A stretch of 64,000 nucleotides of DNA from Tetraselmis striata (Eukaryota > Chlorophyta > Chlorodendrophyceae > Chlorodendrales > Chlorodendraceae). The stretch lies in contig VCJN01000292.1 in assembly GCA_006384855.1 (NCBI GenBank), positions 1-64,000 on the forward strand. Direction: 5' to 3'. Shown piece after piece: positions 44,576 to 56,239 of this stretch (position 1 is the first letter of the stretch; each line of letters opens with the position of its first letter). The position numbers and the translations under genes are program-made. The notes beneath the pieces were generated by a model. It was not told where the DNA came from. It saw only the letters and a program-made list of their open reading frames with translations, and searched no databases.

Positions 44576-45312
44576 CTTTGGTAGGGATAGCCCATCTCTG
44601 GTAGGGATATGAGGTGTGAGACATGTGGGTATGCGAGCGCGGAGCGCGGCATGTAGGATATGACACCCATGCCCCGCGCCGGTTCCCAATAAACTAATCT
44701 CTCGTACCGATATCGCGGGTGGGTCCCGCTTCGCAACAGGATGCGCCCCTACGCCTCGCCACCTCCGCTCCCAACACATACAATGATGCGGACATATGGG
44801 CCGATCGCGCGGAGGGGCAATGAGATAAGTGTGGCGTGTGCGACACTAGACTAAGCCCAACTGATGGCACTTGGTATACTAACCTAAAGCAAATGTGGAT
44901 AAAGCATCGCGGGAGTTTCCGCTGTGAGAGCATACCAATATATGCTACTTTTCCGGCCGGGTTTTTGGAGGTTGCCTTTCGATAGGCAAGGTTCTTGCCT
45001 CCCAATCCGATGAGTGACGGAGGGCCACTGGGACAAGGGCGCGAGATAGCGCCAAATTATCTTGTATGAGATCGACTGATAGAGCTTTGCTGGTGCTGCT
45101 GCTGGTTGACGAAACGAATATCTCCTCGCTTAACGTTTGGAATTCGTATCTCGTTCGTAAATATTCAGTCGCAAACCCGCGGCACCCTAAGATATTTGCT
45201 GCGATGAGCGACGCGAAACGACGGCCTCATGAATGGCTGTGTTGTAAGTATTCCTTAGTAGCCGACGCTAAGTAGAGGACTAACGAATATGTACATTTAC
45301 ACGAGGGTTGGG

Positions 45313-45615
45313 CTGCAGTCCACTTTCTTGTACTGCAGGCTGCAATGCAGTACGACAGGCTGCACGCAGGCTGCAGTACTGCATGCTGCAAGCAGGCTGC
45401 AGTGCACGCTGCAGTCATCAGGCTGCAGTACTGCAGGCTGCAGTGCAGGCAGTAGTAGCACTGAAACTGTTGATTATAGGGAAGGGCGGGACAGTGAAGG
45501 GCATATATTTGGGGCACTTTGGGTAACTGCACTGCAGCCCCTTTTCGGGAAGTACTGCAAGCTGATGCAGTGCATTAGCTTAACTGCAGGCTGCAGCTTC
45601 TGCAGTCTGCAATGC
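45313..45615. repeat. CTGCAG-rich palindromic repeat block
   Basis: Degenerate tandem units built on CTGCAG, with variants such as AGGCTGCAGTACTGCA, at 45313-45450 and again at about 45527-45615. The unit is self-complementary, so the block could fold into many hairpins. Confidence 0.8.
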
Positions 45616-45889
45616 AGTAGATACTACAGCCCAACCCTGATTTACACATTCTTGTAATTCGTACAGTTAGAACTCAGCATAGCCATCATCAACAAGGGAG
45701 GACATGCCATTGCCTATGTGTGTGAATGCCTCATCATCCGATGAAGCGTAAGCATTATCATCCTCCAGGCGAGCGTAGGCCATGTCCAGGATGGGCTCGT
45801 CAGAATGTAAATCGCCGGTTGGAGTCTAGTCTCTATCTGCGATGCATGGCCTTGCTTGTCACCCATCATCTTGAGGATCTCACGGAATA

Positions 45890-46409
45890 CTTGCTCCTGG
45901 TCGGCGTTCTTCATCAGGAACGACATCCCCCAAACGTTCCAATGAAGTTCTTGTGCGAAGACGCGTAGTGACCAAACCCGCAGCAGAGAACACCTTCTCA
46001 TTCTCCAACTGAGCAGCAGGAATGGTTGGGGTGACTCTAGAAGCACGGTTGAGACGCGGGTAACCCTTCACTGAAATACTCCTTCCACCACTTGTTCGGC
46101 CGCGTCTTCCGATGTGAGACGCACTCATTGCGGAAAGCGGCAAGCTCTGAGCGCACCTCATTGGTCACCCTCTCGCTAAAGAGCTTCTTGGCAGTCTCAC
46201 TCCTCTAAACCGTCCACACCATCCAGCTCCGCATCATCATCGCACTTATCCCAGTCCAAATCCATCAAGTCCTCATGGTAACCCGCATCATTCGGCGCAC
46301 TCGCGGACTGCTTACTGGTATTGCCCTCAGTTGCAACCTCATTCTCCTTCATCGGGTTTTCCCAGGCGAGGTCGACGCACATATTGGAATGATGGTTTTC
46401 AGGAAGCAC
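45890..46409 (-). pseudogene. hAT transposase C-terminal fragment
   Basis: Minus-strand pieces in three frames read in order: an acidic segment (DLMDLDWDKCDDDAEL), ELAAFRNECVSHRKT, NKWWKEYFS, then YPRLNRASRV, IPAAQLENEKVFSAAGLVTT and RTRTSLERLGDVV. The final part is the hAT dimerisation region: W..Y, YPxL, ips-x-x-x-x-E-x-VFSxAG, then an Arg-rich segment. Frameshifts near 46080, and a stop before 46197, show decay. The catalytic core is absent. Confidence 0.75.
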
Positions 46410-47984
46410 CTAGCTAGACGCACTAGAAGCATATGCTGGCGGGCAACAATCGTGGATGACAGCTCCAAGCAGTGTCAGTGGGGCACTGCGTTGCGGGAAG
46501 CCGCCTTGTGTATAGCCGGCGGCGGCGGGTAATAATCTTACCGCTGTTTGCGCCGGGCGCCAGCATACCGGTCGCGCGACCCAGCGAATTCTCCCGCCAA
46601 TTTTGCCTTCCAGTAATAAATACGGGCGCATGTGGCGTTGTTACAGTCTGGTAGGGTTCCGTGGGGCGGTTTTAGGCTCGCGACGGCGCGGTGGGTCGGT
46701 TGCGCGACGGCCGGGCGGCGGTCTGCCGAGGGTATGCTACGCGGGTCTACCATCCGGGTAGGCGTCCGCCGGGCAGAGCTTCAGGCAGACCCCTACCCGG
46801 GTCGGGTCTATTTGTCGCGATTCTCACCGACTTGGTCGGGCAGACCGGGTCTGCCCTCGGGTCTGCCAGGTTTGGGCCTATCCTACCCAGGGTCTGCCCA
46901 ACCCTGGTCCCTACGACGGCCGTTTACTAACGAGTGCTGGGTTCCGGCGCCCTACTGCGCGCTGTTGCTGCGCTGGACCGCGCGCACGGGCGCATTGCCA
47001 CCCATTTAGGATTGACTTCGGTTCGGTTTCGAATATTTTGTGATAAATTTCAACATATCCCCGACCGCCACGTGACCCGCCGTCCCGTACAGGTCCGCGG
47101 GCTGAAGGCGTCGATCTGTCCGTACTACCCGGAGTTCAGTGGCAAATCCTCCCGTTATTTAGCGACTATTTGTCTGTCGAGCTATGCTCAGCGGTGCTGG
47201 TCGCGAAGCAGGCCAAGCGCGGCAAATCCTGACGGATCACCGCGCCGGTCAGTCACTGCCAGTGTTCCGCCCGCTCCCACCGTCATCGACATGCAAAGAT
47301 CACACCTATCCGCGAGCACCTCAGCTGCCATGCCATTGCCACCGGTGGTAGTACAAACGGCGGGCAGCACCGCTACTCGTTGCTGCCAGCCATCGCGCGC
47401 GAGCCGTCCGAATTGCCGCAAACCCGCGAGCCCGCTGATTTGTCGCTAAGTCACATATACCTGTAGTCTCAAAGTCCCAAAGTGAAGCGGCGGGGAGGTC
47501 AGCAGGGCATGTTCCCTGGGCCAACGTGCGGGTCAGGGCGGCTACCGCGTGGGCGTGTATGGTTGGTCATCGTGCGATCCCTGCGGGGGTGTTGGTGCTG
47601 GTGGAAGCGAATTGTCGCGAGCAATGTCTTCGGCCGCGGCCAAAGAAGTTGTCATACCGAGCCCGAATCGAGAGGGACTAATCCTTACTTTTTCTCCTTA
47701 CCACCCGCCTGGGGGGGGGGGCGGGGGGGAACTATGGAGTATAGGCTTCTCAGCGGTTGAGGATATTGTGTGGTCTCGCGGTGCTGCGTGCTGACGTAGC
47801 AACGACCTCTTAACGGTCATTTTTACGGCTCGCCGTTGACGTACCTGGTACCCAACTACAGTATTTTTTATTCCTTAACATTTACTTCCGCCGGATATAA
47901 TCCTTACTTCGGTTCGGTTACTAGAGTTTTCCCGGTATTCAGCGAATGAATACAGGTTCCAGTGGCCTTCGCTCGGGTAGCCCC
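46410..47984. other. Gene-free stretch
   Basis: 1.6 kb without a recognisable gene. It holds a run of GGGTCTGCC-like units near 46835-46905, a G run near 47711-47728, and one copy of the TAGTCGCTA 9-mer (reversed) at 47160-47168. Confidence 0.55.
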
Positions 47985-48486
47985 CATTTTAAGACTGACA
48001 TTTTGATAAGGATTATCAGCAGTCTACTTATTAAATACGGGGTGTACCCGAGCGACCCCTCGTACCTGTACAGAACTCGTTTGAATACTCGGGTGTATAA
48101 TATGAAGTGCTGCTGCCAGGAGCATCAGCAATTTGGCGCGCAAATGGCCAAATAATGAAGTCGCCGCCACTGGTGATGGTCGAGTTCTGCCTGTACAGGT
48201 ACCAGTAGTCGCTTTTTGTAATTCACACCAGCAGTCGCTTGGGAAACCGCCCTTTTAAGACTGACACTACACTAGCGTGACACATGTTCTCTTTGTATAT
48301 AGTGCGCATATGTAGTTGATAAAGCCCCGATGTAAAAATCGCAGTCTTAATAAAAGGGGGTTACCCGAGCGACTACTACGGGTACAGTACTCGTTTGAAT
48401 ACTCGGCTGTATAATGAATAAGTGCTGCTGCCAGGAGCATCAGCAATTTGGCGCGCAAATGGTCGCCGCCAGTGAATGATCGAGCT
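47985..48486 (+). repeat. Tandem direct repeat upstream of the ABCG gene
   Basis: Two copies (about 47985-48182 and 48250-48486) share TTTTAAGACTGACA, a CTCGTTTGAATACTCGG block, and AGTGCTGCTGCCAGGAGCAT through GGCGCGCAAATGG. Copy 2 has an extra insert near its start. The pair ends about 550 bp before the ABCG start codon. Confidence 0.75.
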
Positions 48487-49040
48487 GTGATCGCGACAAC
48501 ATAACTCGCTCTGCCCACGACGTGTGCAGGGCACCCCTCTTGGCGAAACTGCGTCACTACTAGTCCGCACGCGCCCGCAGCTCGCCAGCACAGCGCTGCT
48601 GCTTTCCCCAATCTACGTTAGGGATCGGGCCCGGCAGCCACCGGCGAAGACGGGCTTTGCTGTCCCGCGGCGCACATTTGTGCCATTCGTCTTCGTTACG
48701 GCCTTACTGCGTTGTTGCCCCGCCATTGTCATAAAGATACAAACGGCGCGTCGTCAACGAGGCCCTCACGCGGCGTGACGGTACGCCTAGCAGCGGTCTG
48801 CAGCGCGCAAAAGCTCACCCCGCACGATATCCTGTAGCGCTTCGGAGTCTGCACGAAGTCGCGCAGGCCAGACCCCGCACACTCGGGGGTCCGGCGCACC
48901 GGTGTGCCGACCAACCGGCACCGCAGAGTACCACATTAGCGGGTAACCCGCCGGTTGGGTTTGGCGGGGACGTACACTTCGCCAACAGGACGAGCCCGCG
49001 CATTCGCGCCCCCCTGGCGCTATCGACGCGAGACGGCATT

Positions 49041-52000
49041 ATGCCCGGGACCCGCAGCAGCTGCGCCGCTGCTCTAAGGGCGGCACTGTTCCTGCTGTTG
49101 GCGCTGGGCTCGGTGCCCGGCGCGTCCGCCCAGGGGTCCACCCTGTCGGCCTCGCTGGCTGACAACGCCTGCCTGACGGACGACCACTGCGGTGACGGGG
49201 CCTTCTGCACGCCCCCGGTGCTCGACCGGCCGGGCGCAGCGGGCGCCGTCACAGGGCAGTGTCTGCCGTGCTGGATGTGCTGCAGTCTGCAGGGCAGCCA
49301 GCTCGCGGCGGCCTCCAGCTGCGCTGCGCGCCGGTGCACGTGCGACCTCGGCGCGCCGTGCGCCACCCCTTCGCCGGTCGCGCCGCCCGCCGACGCGCCC
49401 TCGCCGCCGACCCCCACTTGCACAGCCGGTCTGGAGTGCCGCGACCAGACCTGTCAGGCCTGCCGCGGCTGCGAGTGGTCGCCCGGCGGCTGCTCCTCCT
49501 CCTGCACCAGCCTGCTGAGCCTGGTAGACTACGTGGAGCGCCCGGGTGGCATTGTCCGCCAGATAGCGCTGCTGCCCGACTCGCCGGACGTGCTATTCGT
49601 GCAGCAGTGGGTGGCACAGTACTCAGGTGAGAAACCAAAACCCCCACTCACGCTTCCATGCAGTCTGCCCGCTGCTCGCTCCGCCTATCCCGGAGTTTTC
49701 ATGTGCCTGGAAATTCCGCGTCGAACCTGAAGCAGTTCACAATCGCGTCGCCAATTGCGTCGCGCCGACGGGGTCCAATACGTCGCCTCGCCGACATCCT
49801 TGAAATCCGCTGTCGGCAGCTGACTCCCCCCCCTTCACCTCGCGCGCGCGCGTGCATGCGCACTGCCCCACTTCACCCGCAGGCGTGAGCCTGCCGCTGG
49901 ACAGCCTCATTCATGCCGGCACTGGCGGCGAGGAGACGGCGCTGTCCCCGTGGGCGGTCCTCGCTCGAGGCGCCAGCTTCAGCAGCTCCTGCTACGCGGG
50001 CATGGGTCGAGAGCTGCGCGCGGTGGTGGCGCCAGGCTGCCCCTGCGACCCGGGCGCACGCCCGCCGCGCGGCACCGGCATGTGCCCCGCTGGCTACCAG
50101 TGCGCCACGGGCGCCTACTCCTCGGACCCCACGCTTCACACCTGCCTCCCCTGCCCCACCGGCACCTACTGCCCCACCGGCACGGGGCCCATCGGCAACG
50201 TCGCGGACTTCCTGTGCAAGGAGGGCTACTACTGCCCGGTGCCCTCGCTGCAGCTGGGCTGCCCTGCGGGCGAGTTCTGCCCTTTGGGATCCACGCACTC
50301 CCGCTCCTGCCAGTACCTCACGCTGTTTGCGGAGGAGATCAGCAGCGTCCCGGTGTACAGCCGCAGCAATGTCCTCTCGGAGCTGGTCATGGAACGTCGC
50401 CCCTGGGGCGGCAACCTCTGCCCCGCGCTGTCGCAGGACCCCTTCCGCCGCTGCCCCAAGGGCGAGTTCTGCGAGACGCCCGCGGAGGTGGAGGTGTGTC
50501 CCGCGGGCAGCAAGTGCCCGCGCTCCTCCACGGAGCCCACGCCCTGCGACTCGTTCGTGCTCAGCTGTGCCGCCGGCACCGAGTGGGGCTCCGTCTCTGT
50601 CATGGGCATCATCCTCGTGTCCATCATCGCCGCGGGGCTGCTCGTCATGGTGGCGCTCATCAAGCTCGCGTACGCTGGCATGCAGCGCCGCCAGAGCAAC
50701 GCCATGCAAAAGACGGACAACTATATGAAGGTGCCCCCCCCCTCCCCCTTTTAATACCCGCCTTCCTGAATGGATAGGGCTCCTTTGCAGGAGAGGAGAA
50801 GGGGGAAGGGGGGGGATAGTTGCGGCCATTTCCGGGCTGGCGCTGTCAGTTGGAATCTGGCGTGCTGAGTGCCGAGCCCCCTGGAGTTAATGGATGGCTT
50901 GGATGTTTTGGATGGTATCCGTCAAGTGCGGCATCAGTTTGTCAAAGGCATGTGTACCTAGGTACCAATAGCGCCAATGACCCGACTCTGCTCTCCTTTC
51001 CCACCCGCACCTGGCGCGCAGGTGAAGCGCATCATCCTGGAGACCCGGCTGTCGCTCAACGCGACTCACCTGATGAAGATGCTCAAGAGCCCGATGCACG
51101 TGTCGGAGCAGATCCTGCGCGCCAAGGGGCCGGTGGCGCTGGAGTTTGACCAGCTGGGGCTGCAGCTGCGCAAGGGCGGCGCCAACGTGCTGGACGGCGT
51201 GTGCGGCCGCTTTGAGCCGCGCAAGCTGATCGCCATCATGGGCCCCTCTGGTGCGGGCAAGTCCACCTTTCTCAATGTGCTTTGCGGCAAGGCTGCCAGC
51301 TACGGCAAGGTGACCGGCGTGCTGAAGGTCAACGGGCAGCAGGCAAGCCCCGCCCCGCTCACCCCTCCTCCAGTTTGCACCACACCATTCCATTTCCTTT
51401 GCGGGCCGGAAAGGGTCATCCATTGTATTGCATCCTGGCATAGCTACTTTTGTCGTGGGGTTGCGGTACTCTTGTCAATCGCGGTCATTCAATCGTTCCT
51501 CACTATATTTGCGAGGTTCGCACACGATCACTCTGTGCATACATTAACTGTGTTTATGAGTGCATCTGGGAGTAGTGATGGGCTGAGTAAGGCTGGGAGT
51601 AGTGATGATCTGTCTATCGCTGAAGGGCCAGCGTGTGCTATTGCGATCCCTGCTTACCGCCGCCGTGGCAAGGACATGTTCATGTTCAGCATTTAGATGC
51701 TTTCTATACGGGTGCCGGCGCACTTACAGAACAGCATTCATAGTGAAGCGCTAGCCGATTGCCCTTCTTAGATCATTCGAACAACAAAATCATGATACAA
51801 AAGTAAGCAGTGCCACCAGGCACCCCCCAAAAGAATCGTGTTACAGCAAAGCACTCGCCAATTACGCTCCTCAATCAAACAATCAAACAAACCATGTTAC
51901 AAAAATAAAAAAGTGCCACCAAGCAATCCCCAAAGTATCTCCTTGCCGGTTTCTTACAATTGCGTAGGCTCCCGTAGGGATAACAACGTGAGACCTCTGG

Positions 52001-55000
52001 CCGCCCTTTCGCCCTTGCTATAGCGCCCCTTCCCCCACAGCTGACATGCTTTGCCTGGCTTGCACCAGGTGAGGAGTGTGAACCAGAGCCCAGGCAAGCG
52101 CAATGTGGGCTTTGTGCCGCAGGACGACATCGTGCACGAGGACCTCACGGTGAGTCGCCTGCAGCAACAAGGCTTGTGGCCAGTACCGGGCGGAACCAGA
52201 TGTGTAGGCAGCACGTGCCTCGGCTTGATGATCCGATCCGGCTGCCCCGCGTGCGATGCGCAGGTGCGCGAGAACATTTGGTTCAGCGCGATGGCGCGGC
52301 TGCCCTCCAACATCAAGCTCAAGCAGAGACGCAAGATCGTGGAGGAGGTGCTGTTCAGTCTCAAGCTGGACCACATAGAGCACAGGTGGGCGGAGCGCCT
52401 GACAAATGCACGCCCCCCCCCTCCCCTTTCATGTATTGTGCGCAGCGAGCAACGGCTCACCCTCGCATGTGTGCGCCGCTCCCTCAGCATCGTGGGCTCA
52501 GTGGAGAAGCGCGGCATCAGCGGCGGCCAGCGCAAGCGTGTGAACATCGGCCTGGAGCTGTCGGCCCTCCCCACGCTGCTCTTCCTGGACGAGCCCACCT
52601 CAGGGCTGGACTCCACCGCGTCCACCGACGTGCTGGACACCCTCAAGCACTGCGCCCAGCTGGGCATGACGGTACGCGCGCCTGCCAGGGCTGTGGCGGC
52701 GCAGAGGCGCGGCTTGTGTTGCCCGCTCGCGTGCTGATGCATCACCTGCCATCGCCGTGCGGTGCAGATCATGACGGTGATCCACCAGCCACGCTACTCC
52801 ATCTTCACCGGGTGCGACGACGTGCTCTTCCTCGGCAAGGGCGGCCGCACAGTATACCTGGGCCCCACCAGCTTCGCCGCCAGCTACTTTGAGAGGCTTG
52901 GCTTCCGGCTGCCCCCCAACGACAACCCCGCCGACTTCTGCATTGACGTCATCAGCGGCGGCATGCGCCGCGAGGGAGACATGAACTTCAAGCCGGGCGA
53001 CCTCTTTGACCTGTGGACGGACCGCGGCCGCAAGGCCGTCAACGCCTACATGAGTGACTTTGCGCGCCCAGGCCGCCCAAGCGGCACCCCCAAGACCCCG
53101 TACAGGACGCTCGACGTGACCCGCCCTACCATCGTCATGCCGCGCGACATTGAGTGCATGACCAACATCTTCCACGACATCGACGTCGACGGCGACGGTG
53201 AGTGGCACCAGGCTCCTACCCCGCCCCTTCCTGTCCCTATCTTGTGGCCTGTTTAAAATGGCATCCTAAGCTGCATACATAGTTTTTTTGCAAATCAACG
53301 CTCACTGGGATATCATTGTACGTTAAATCCAAAGAAGGAATGGGAACTGCGTCAATGATTAGACATGATGATGGCTGACGCGTGTGCCGTGTGCCGTTGC
53401 GTTGCAGGCCTGGTGACAGCTGGTCAGGTGATGGAATATTTCGAGGCGCTGGAGCTGGACATGGTGGAGGAGGAGGTGGCCGCGTTCTGCGCCGGGCGCG
53501 GCCAGATGACCAAGGAGGCCTTTTTGGCCCTTATGCGGCACGGTCCGCAGGCGGAGCCAACCCCCGCAAAGGGCAACCGCAAGATTGCGCGCATGGTTAC
53601 GAAGGCCATCGCGCCCATTCGCGCGCTGAGCCGCGGCGACAGCACCAAGAGTTCCACCGCCAGCGGCAGCAGCGGCGGCGGCGCCAGCCTCTTCCGCCGC
53701 TTTGCCTCCTTCGGGGTCGGCAGCATTGGTAGCGGTCGCAGCTCCGAGAAGTCTCACAGCCCCAGCAGCACACGCGTGGGGGCTTCCAAGATGTCTGTGC
53801 CGTTTACACCGGGCGCGACATCGGCCGGCGGGCCAGGCACCCCCAGCATTCGGGTTGAGACCCCAGGCCAAGAGGGCAACAGCCCCGCCCCGGTGGAGCG
53901 CAAGCGCTCGGCGTTCTACTTCACCCCTGGCGCCACCGAGGACGAGGTAGTGGCCGAGTCGGTGGTGACGCTGCAGGATGCGTCGCCGCCCCCGCAGGGG
54001 ACAGCCGAGTCGGGATTGACGAAAAAGATTAGCCGCCCCGCCAGCCGCCTCGCGCGCGCCACCAACGCGGAGGGCGAGATTGTGTCGACGCCGCCGGGGA
54101 AGTCGGTGAAGGTCTGTTTCAGCGAAGACGCCGCCGCGAACGACAGCCCGTGGCTGAGCCGCGCGCAGGTCGACACCGAGGAGGATGACAGCGACAGCGG
54201 CGAGGGCTGGGAGGACACGCACGTCCCGGCCCCGCCCGTCTATGAGGCCGAGGTAGGCACTGCTGTGCTCTGGTGCACTGTCATGATTGACAAGAAGGAA
54301 CGTGGAGAGTTTCCATTGGTGTCGTCGTATACTATGTCCTTCTGAAATGATGTGACTGCTTTCATGGGAATGACACAACACAGATACCGATAATAAACAT
54401 CCTAACCACTGCCTTGTCGACAGGTTATTACATCTATATTTATGTGCCCACAATCATAGTTCCGTCCGATCAGTATGCAATAACAAATATCGAACGAAGC
54501 AATACTCAATGGGCAATACCCAATCAAACACTGTCCTCACTGGTATCTGAAATCGCTTGCGAAATACACTTGCGATGTACCTGTCAGTTTCAGATGGATG
54601 GACAGTTTCAGAAAATCCAAACTGTCAGCACATTTTCTATTTCAATTCTATTTCCGTTCTAATTGCCAGAGTTCCATCCTATTAATAGAATTGGGATTCA
54701 AGCAGGGACAGAGGTATCATTTAGCATGAGGTTCTGTGTCGGGTTCAACGAAATGCGGTGATTCCTTTGCTGCGCCTCGCACTTGCCGCTCGTGCTCCAG
54801 AGAGTCTGATCCGCGCATGCACGGCTTCATCCTGTTGCAGGTCTCGATTTCCGTGTCGGACGAGCCCTGCCCCTTCACCACCCCCTCAGAGCGCCAGGCC
54901 CCGGCCTTGGCAAGCCCAAGCACGCCCGGCCTGGCGGACGGCTACAGCTCGGACGAGAACGTCGCGCCCGTGGTGGAGAGCACCCATGCCCCGGCGGAAC

Positions 55001-56239
55001 CGGCGGCCCCAGAGGCACGCCGCAACTGCGGCGCCAAGCTGCTCACCGACGGCCTGCGCTTTCTGTCGCACTACGGCCTCATCTGCCACCGGCGAGCGGT
55101 GCAGTGGGTGCGCGCGTGGCCCAGCAAGGTGCTCACGTACCTGCTGCTCGCGGGCAGCGGCGCGCTGCTGGGCGTCATCCTGCGCTTCCACACCGGCCTG
55201 GACGTCGTGCCGCTGCGCGCCATGCTGGCGCTGCTTACAATGGGCCTCCTCTGCGGCATCCCTTCCCTCCAGGTGCTTCCCCAACCCGCGCTCACCTCAT
55301 GATAAAGCAGTGCCCAAAACGGAGGGCAACACCGATATAGCAATAATGCCGCCGTCTTTGAGTATCCAGACACACTGTTTCGGAATATAATATCGGCTAG
55401 CCTATATATATATACACGCGTATATGCATACATGTATGTATGTGTATATACATGTATATGTATATATTATACACGTATATATTGACCGTTAGACGCTGCT
55501 CGCCGCCCCCCAGGTGTTCTCCAACGCGCGGGCAATGTGGTGGCGGGAGCGCAGCAGCGGCATCTCGCCAATGGCGTACGCGCTGGCGGGCGTCACAGTG
55601 GACACGTTCGACGTGGCGATCCGGCCGCTGGTCTTCATGTGCATGTTCTACTACTTCATCCTGCCCGCCTACTCGCTGTTCGACGGCTTCCGCGTCGCGT
55701 TTGCCACCAGCTGGTACGTCTCCGGGCTGGCCTACATGCTGTCGGCGCTGCTGGCGCCCGCCGCCGCCAGCATCAGCCTGGTCTGCGCCTCCATGCTCCT
55801 CGGCGGCCTCTTCAACGGCGTGCTGCCGACCCTGGCGTCCATGGCCGGCGAGCCGATGTACTACCTGGTGATGATCAGCTTTGTGCGCTGGGGCATCGAG
55901 GCGTTGACCATCCTGGAGTTTTCGGGCTTTCCGTCGTACCAGCAGCCGCCCGCCGCCATCACGCTCGCCGGCATCGGCTACTGCGGCCTGTCGGAGCCCC
56001 TCAAGGACCTCATCAAGCAGTCGGAGGCCGGGCTGTCGCTGGTGCTGGACGAGGACGAGATCGCGCAGCAGGTGGGGCTGCTCAAGACGGCCGCGGCGAG
56101 CGCGGTGGGCGACGAGACCTTCATCACGATGCAGTGCCGCGAGTACGTGCACCACAGCGTCTTTGTCATGATCATGACGGGGCTGGCATTCCGCGCCGTC
56201 GCCTTCCTCGCGCTGCGATGGACGGGCAAGCGCGCGTAG
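49041..56239 (+). CDS. ABCG half-transporter, Cys-rich ectodomain, EF-hand in linker
   Basis: Ten exons (49041-49626, 49883-50730, 51022-51342, 52069-52149, 52264-52385, 52488-52671, 52768-53197, 53408-54252, 54841-55272, 55514-56239) with closed phases give 1524 residues. Intron 3 is GC-AG. Signal peptide 1-31; a Cys-rich ectodomain (CPTGTYCPTG-type repeats) to about 430; helix 433-458. NBD: Walker A GPSGAGKST 552-560, Q-loop VGFVPQDD, signature ISGGQRKR 663-670, Walker B LLFLDEPTSGLD ending at 694, H-switch H720. A linker of about 450 residues starts with the EF-hand loop DVDGDGLVTAGQ (853-864) and continues Ser/Thr/Pro-rich. The membrane domain (MWWRERSSGIS onward) resembles plant ABCG24/28. 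The substrate is unknown. The 3' end converges on a satellite array. Confidence 0.9.
51782..51940 (+). repeat. Intronic tandem duplication (~103 bp unit)
   Basis: Within the GC-AG intron 3 of the ABCG gene, ATGATACAAAAGTAA...GTGCCACCAGGCA is followed about 103 bp later by ATGTTACAAAAATAA...GTGCCACCAAGCA. Both copies are diverged. Confidence 0.7.
54470..54600 (-). repeat. Dispersed ~180-bp repeat, reversed partial copy
   Basis: GGGCAATACCCAATCAAACA through a TGTCCT block and GATGTACCTGTCAG reads as the reverse complement of the 22545-23003 repeats. It lies in intron 8 of the ABCG gene. Confidence 0.5.

Noticed and set aside
49852-50829. Four overlapping 240-318 codon frames across ABCG exon 2
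   Set aside because: Only the frame with regularly spaced Cys motifs and the membrane helix joins exons 1 and 3 in phase.
53359-54453. 364-codon minus-strand frame opposite the ABCG linker
   Set aside because: Arg/Ala/Gly-rich antisense shadow of the Ser/Pro-rich linker, with no domain.
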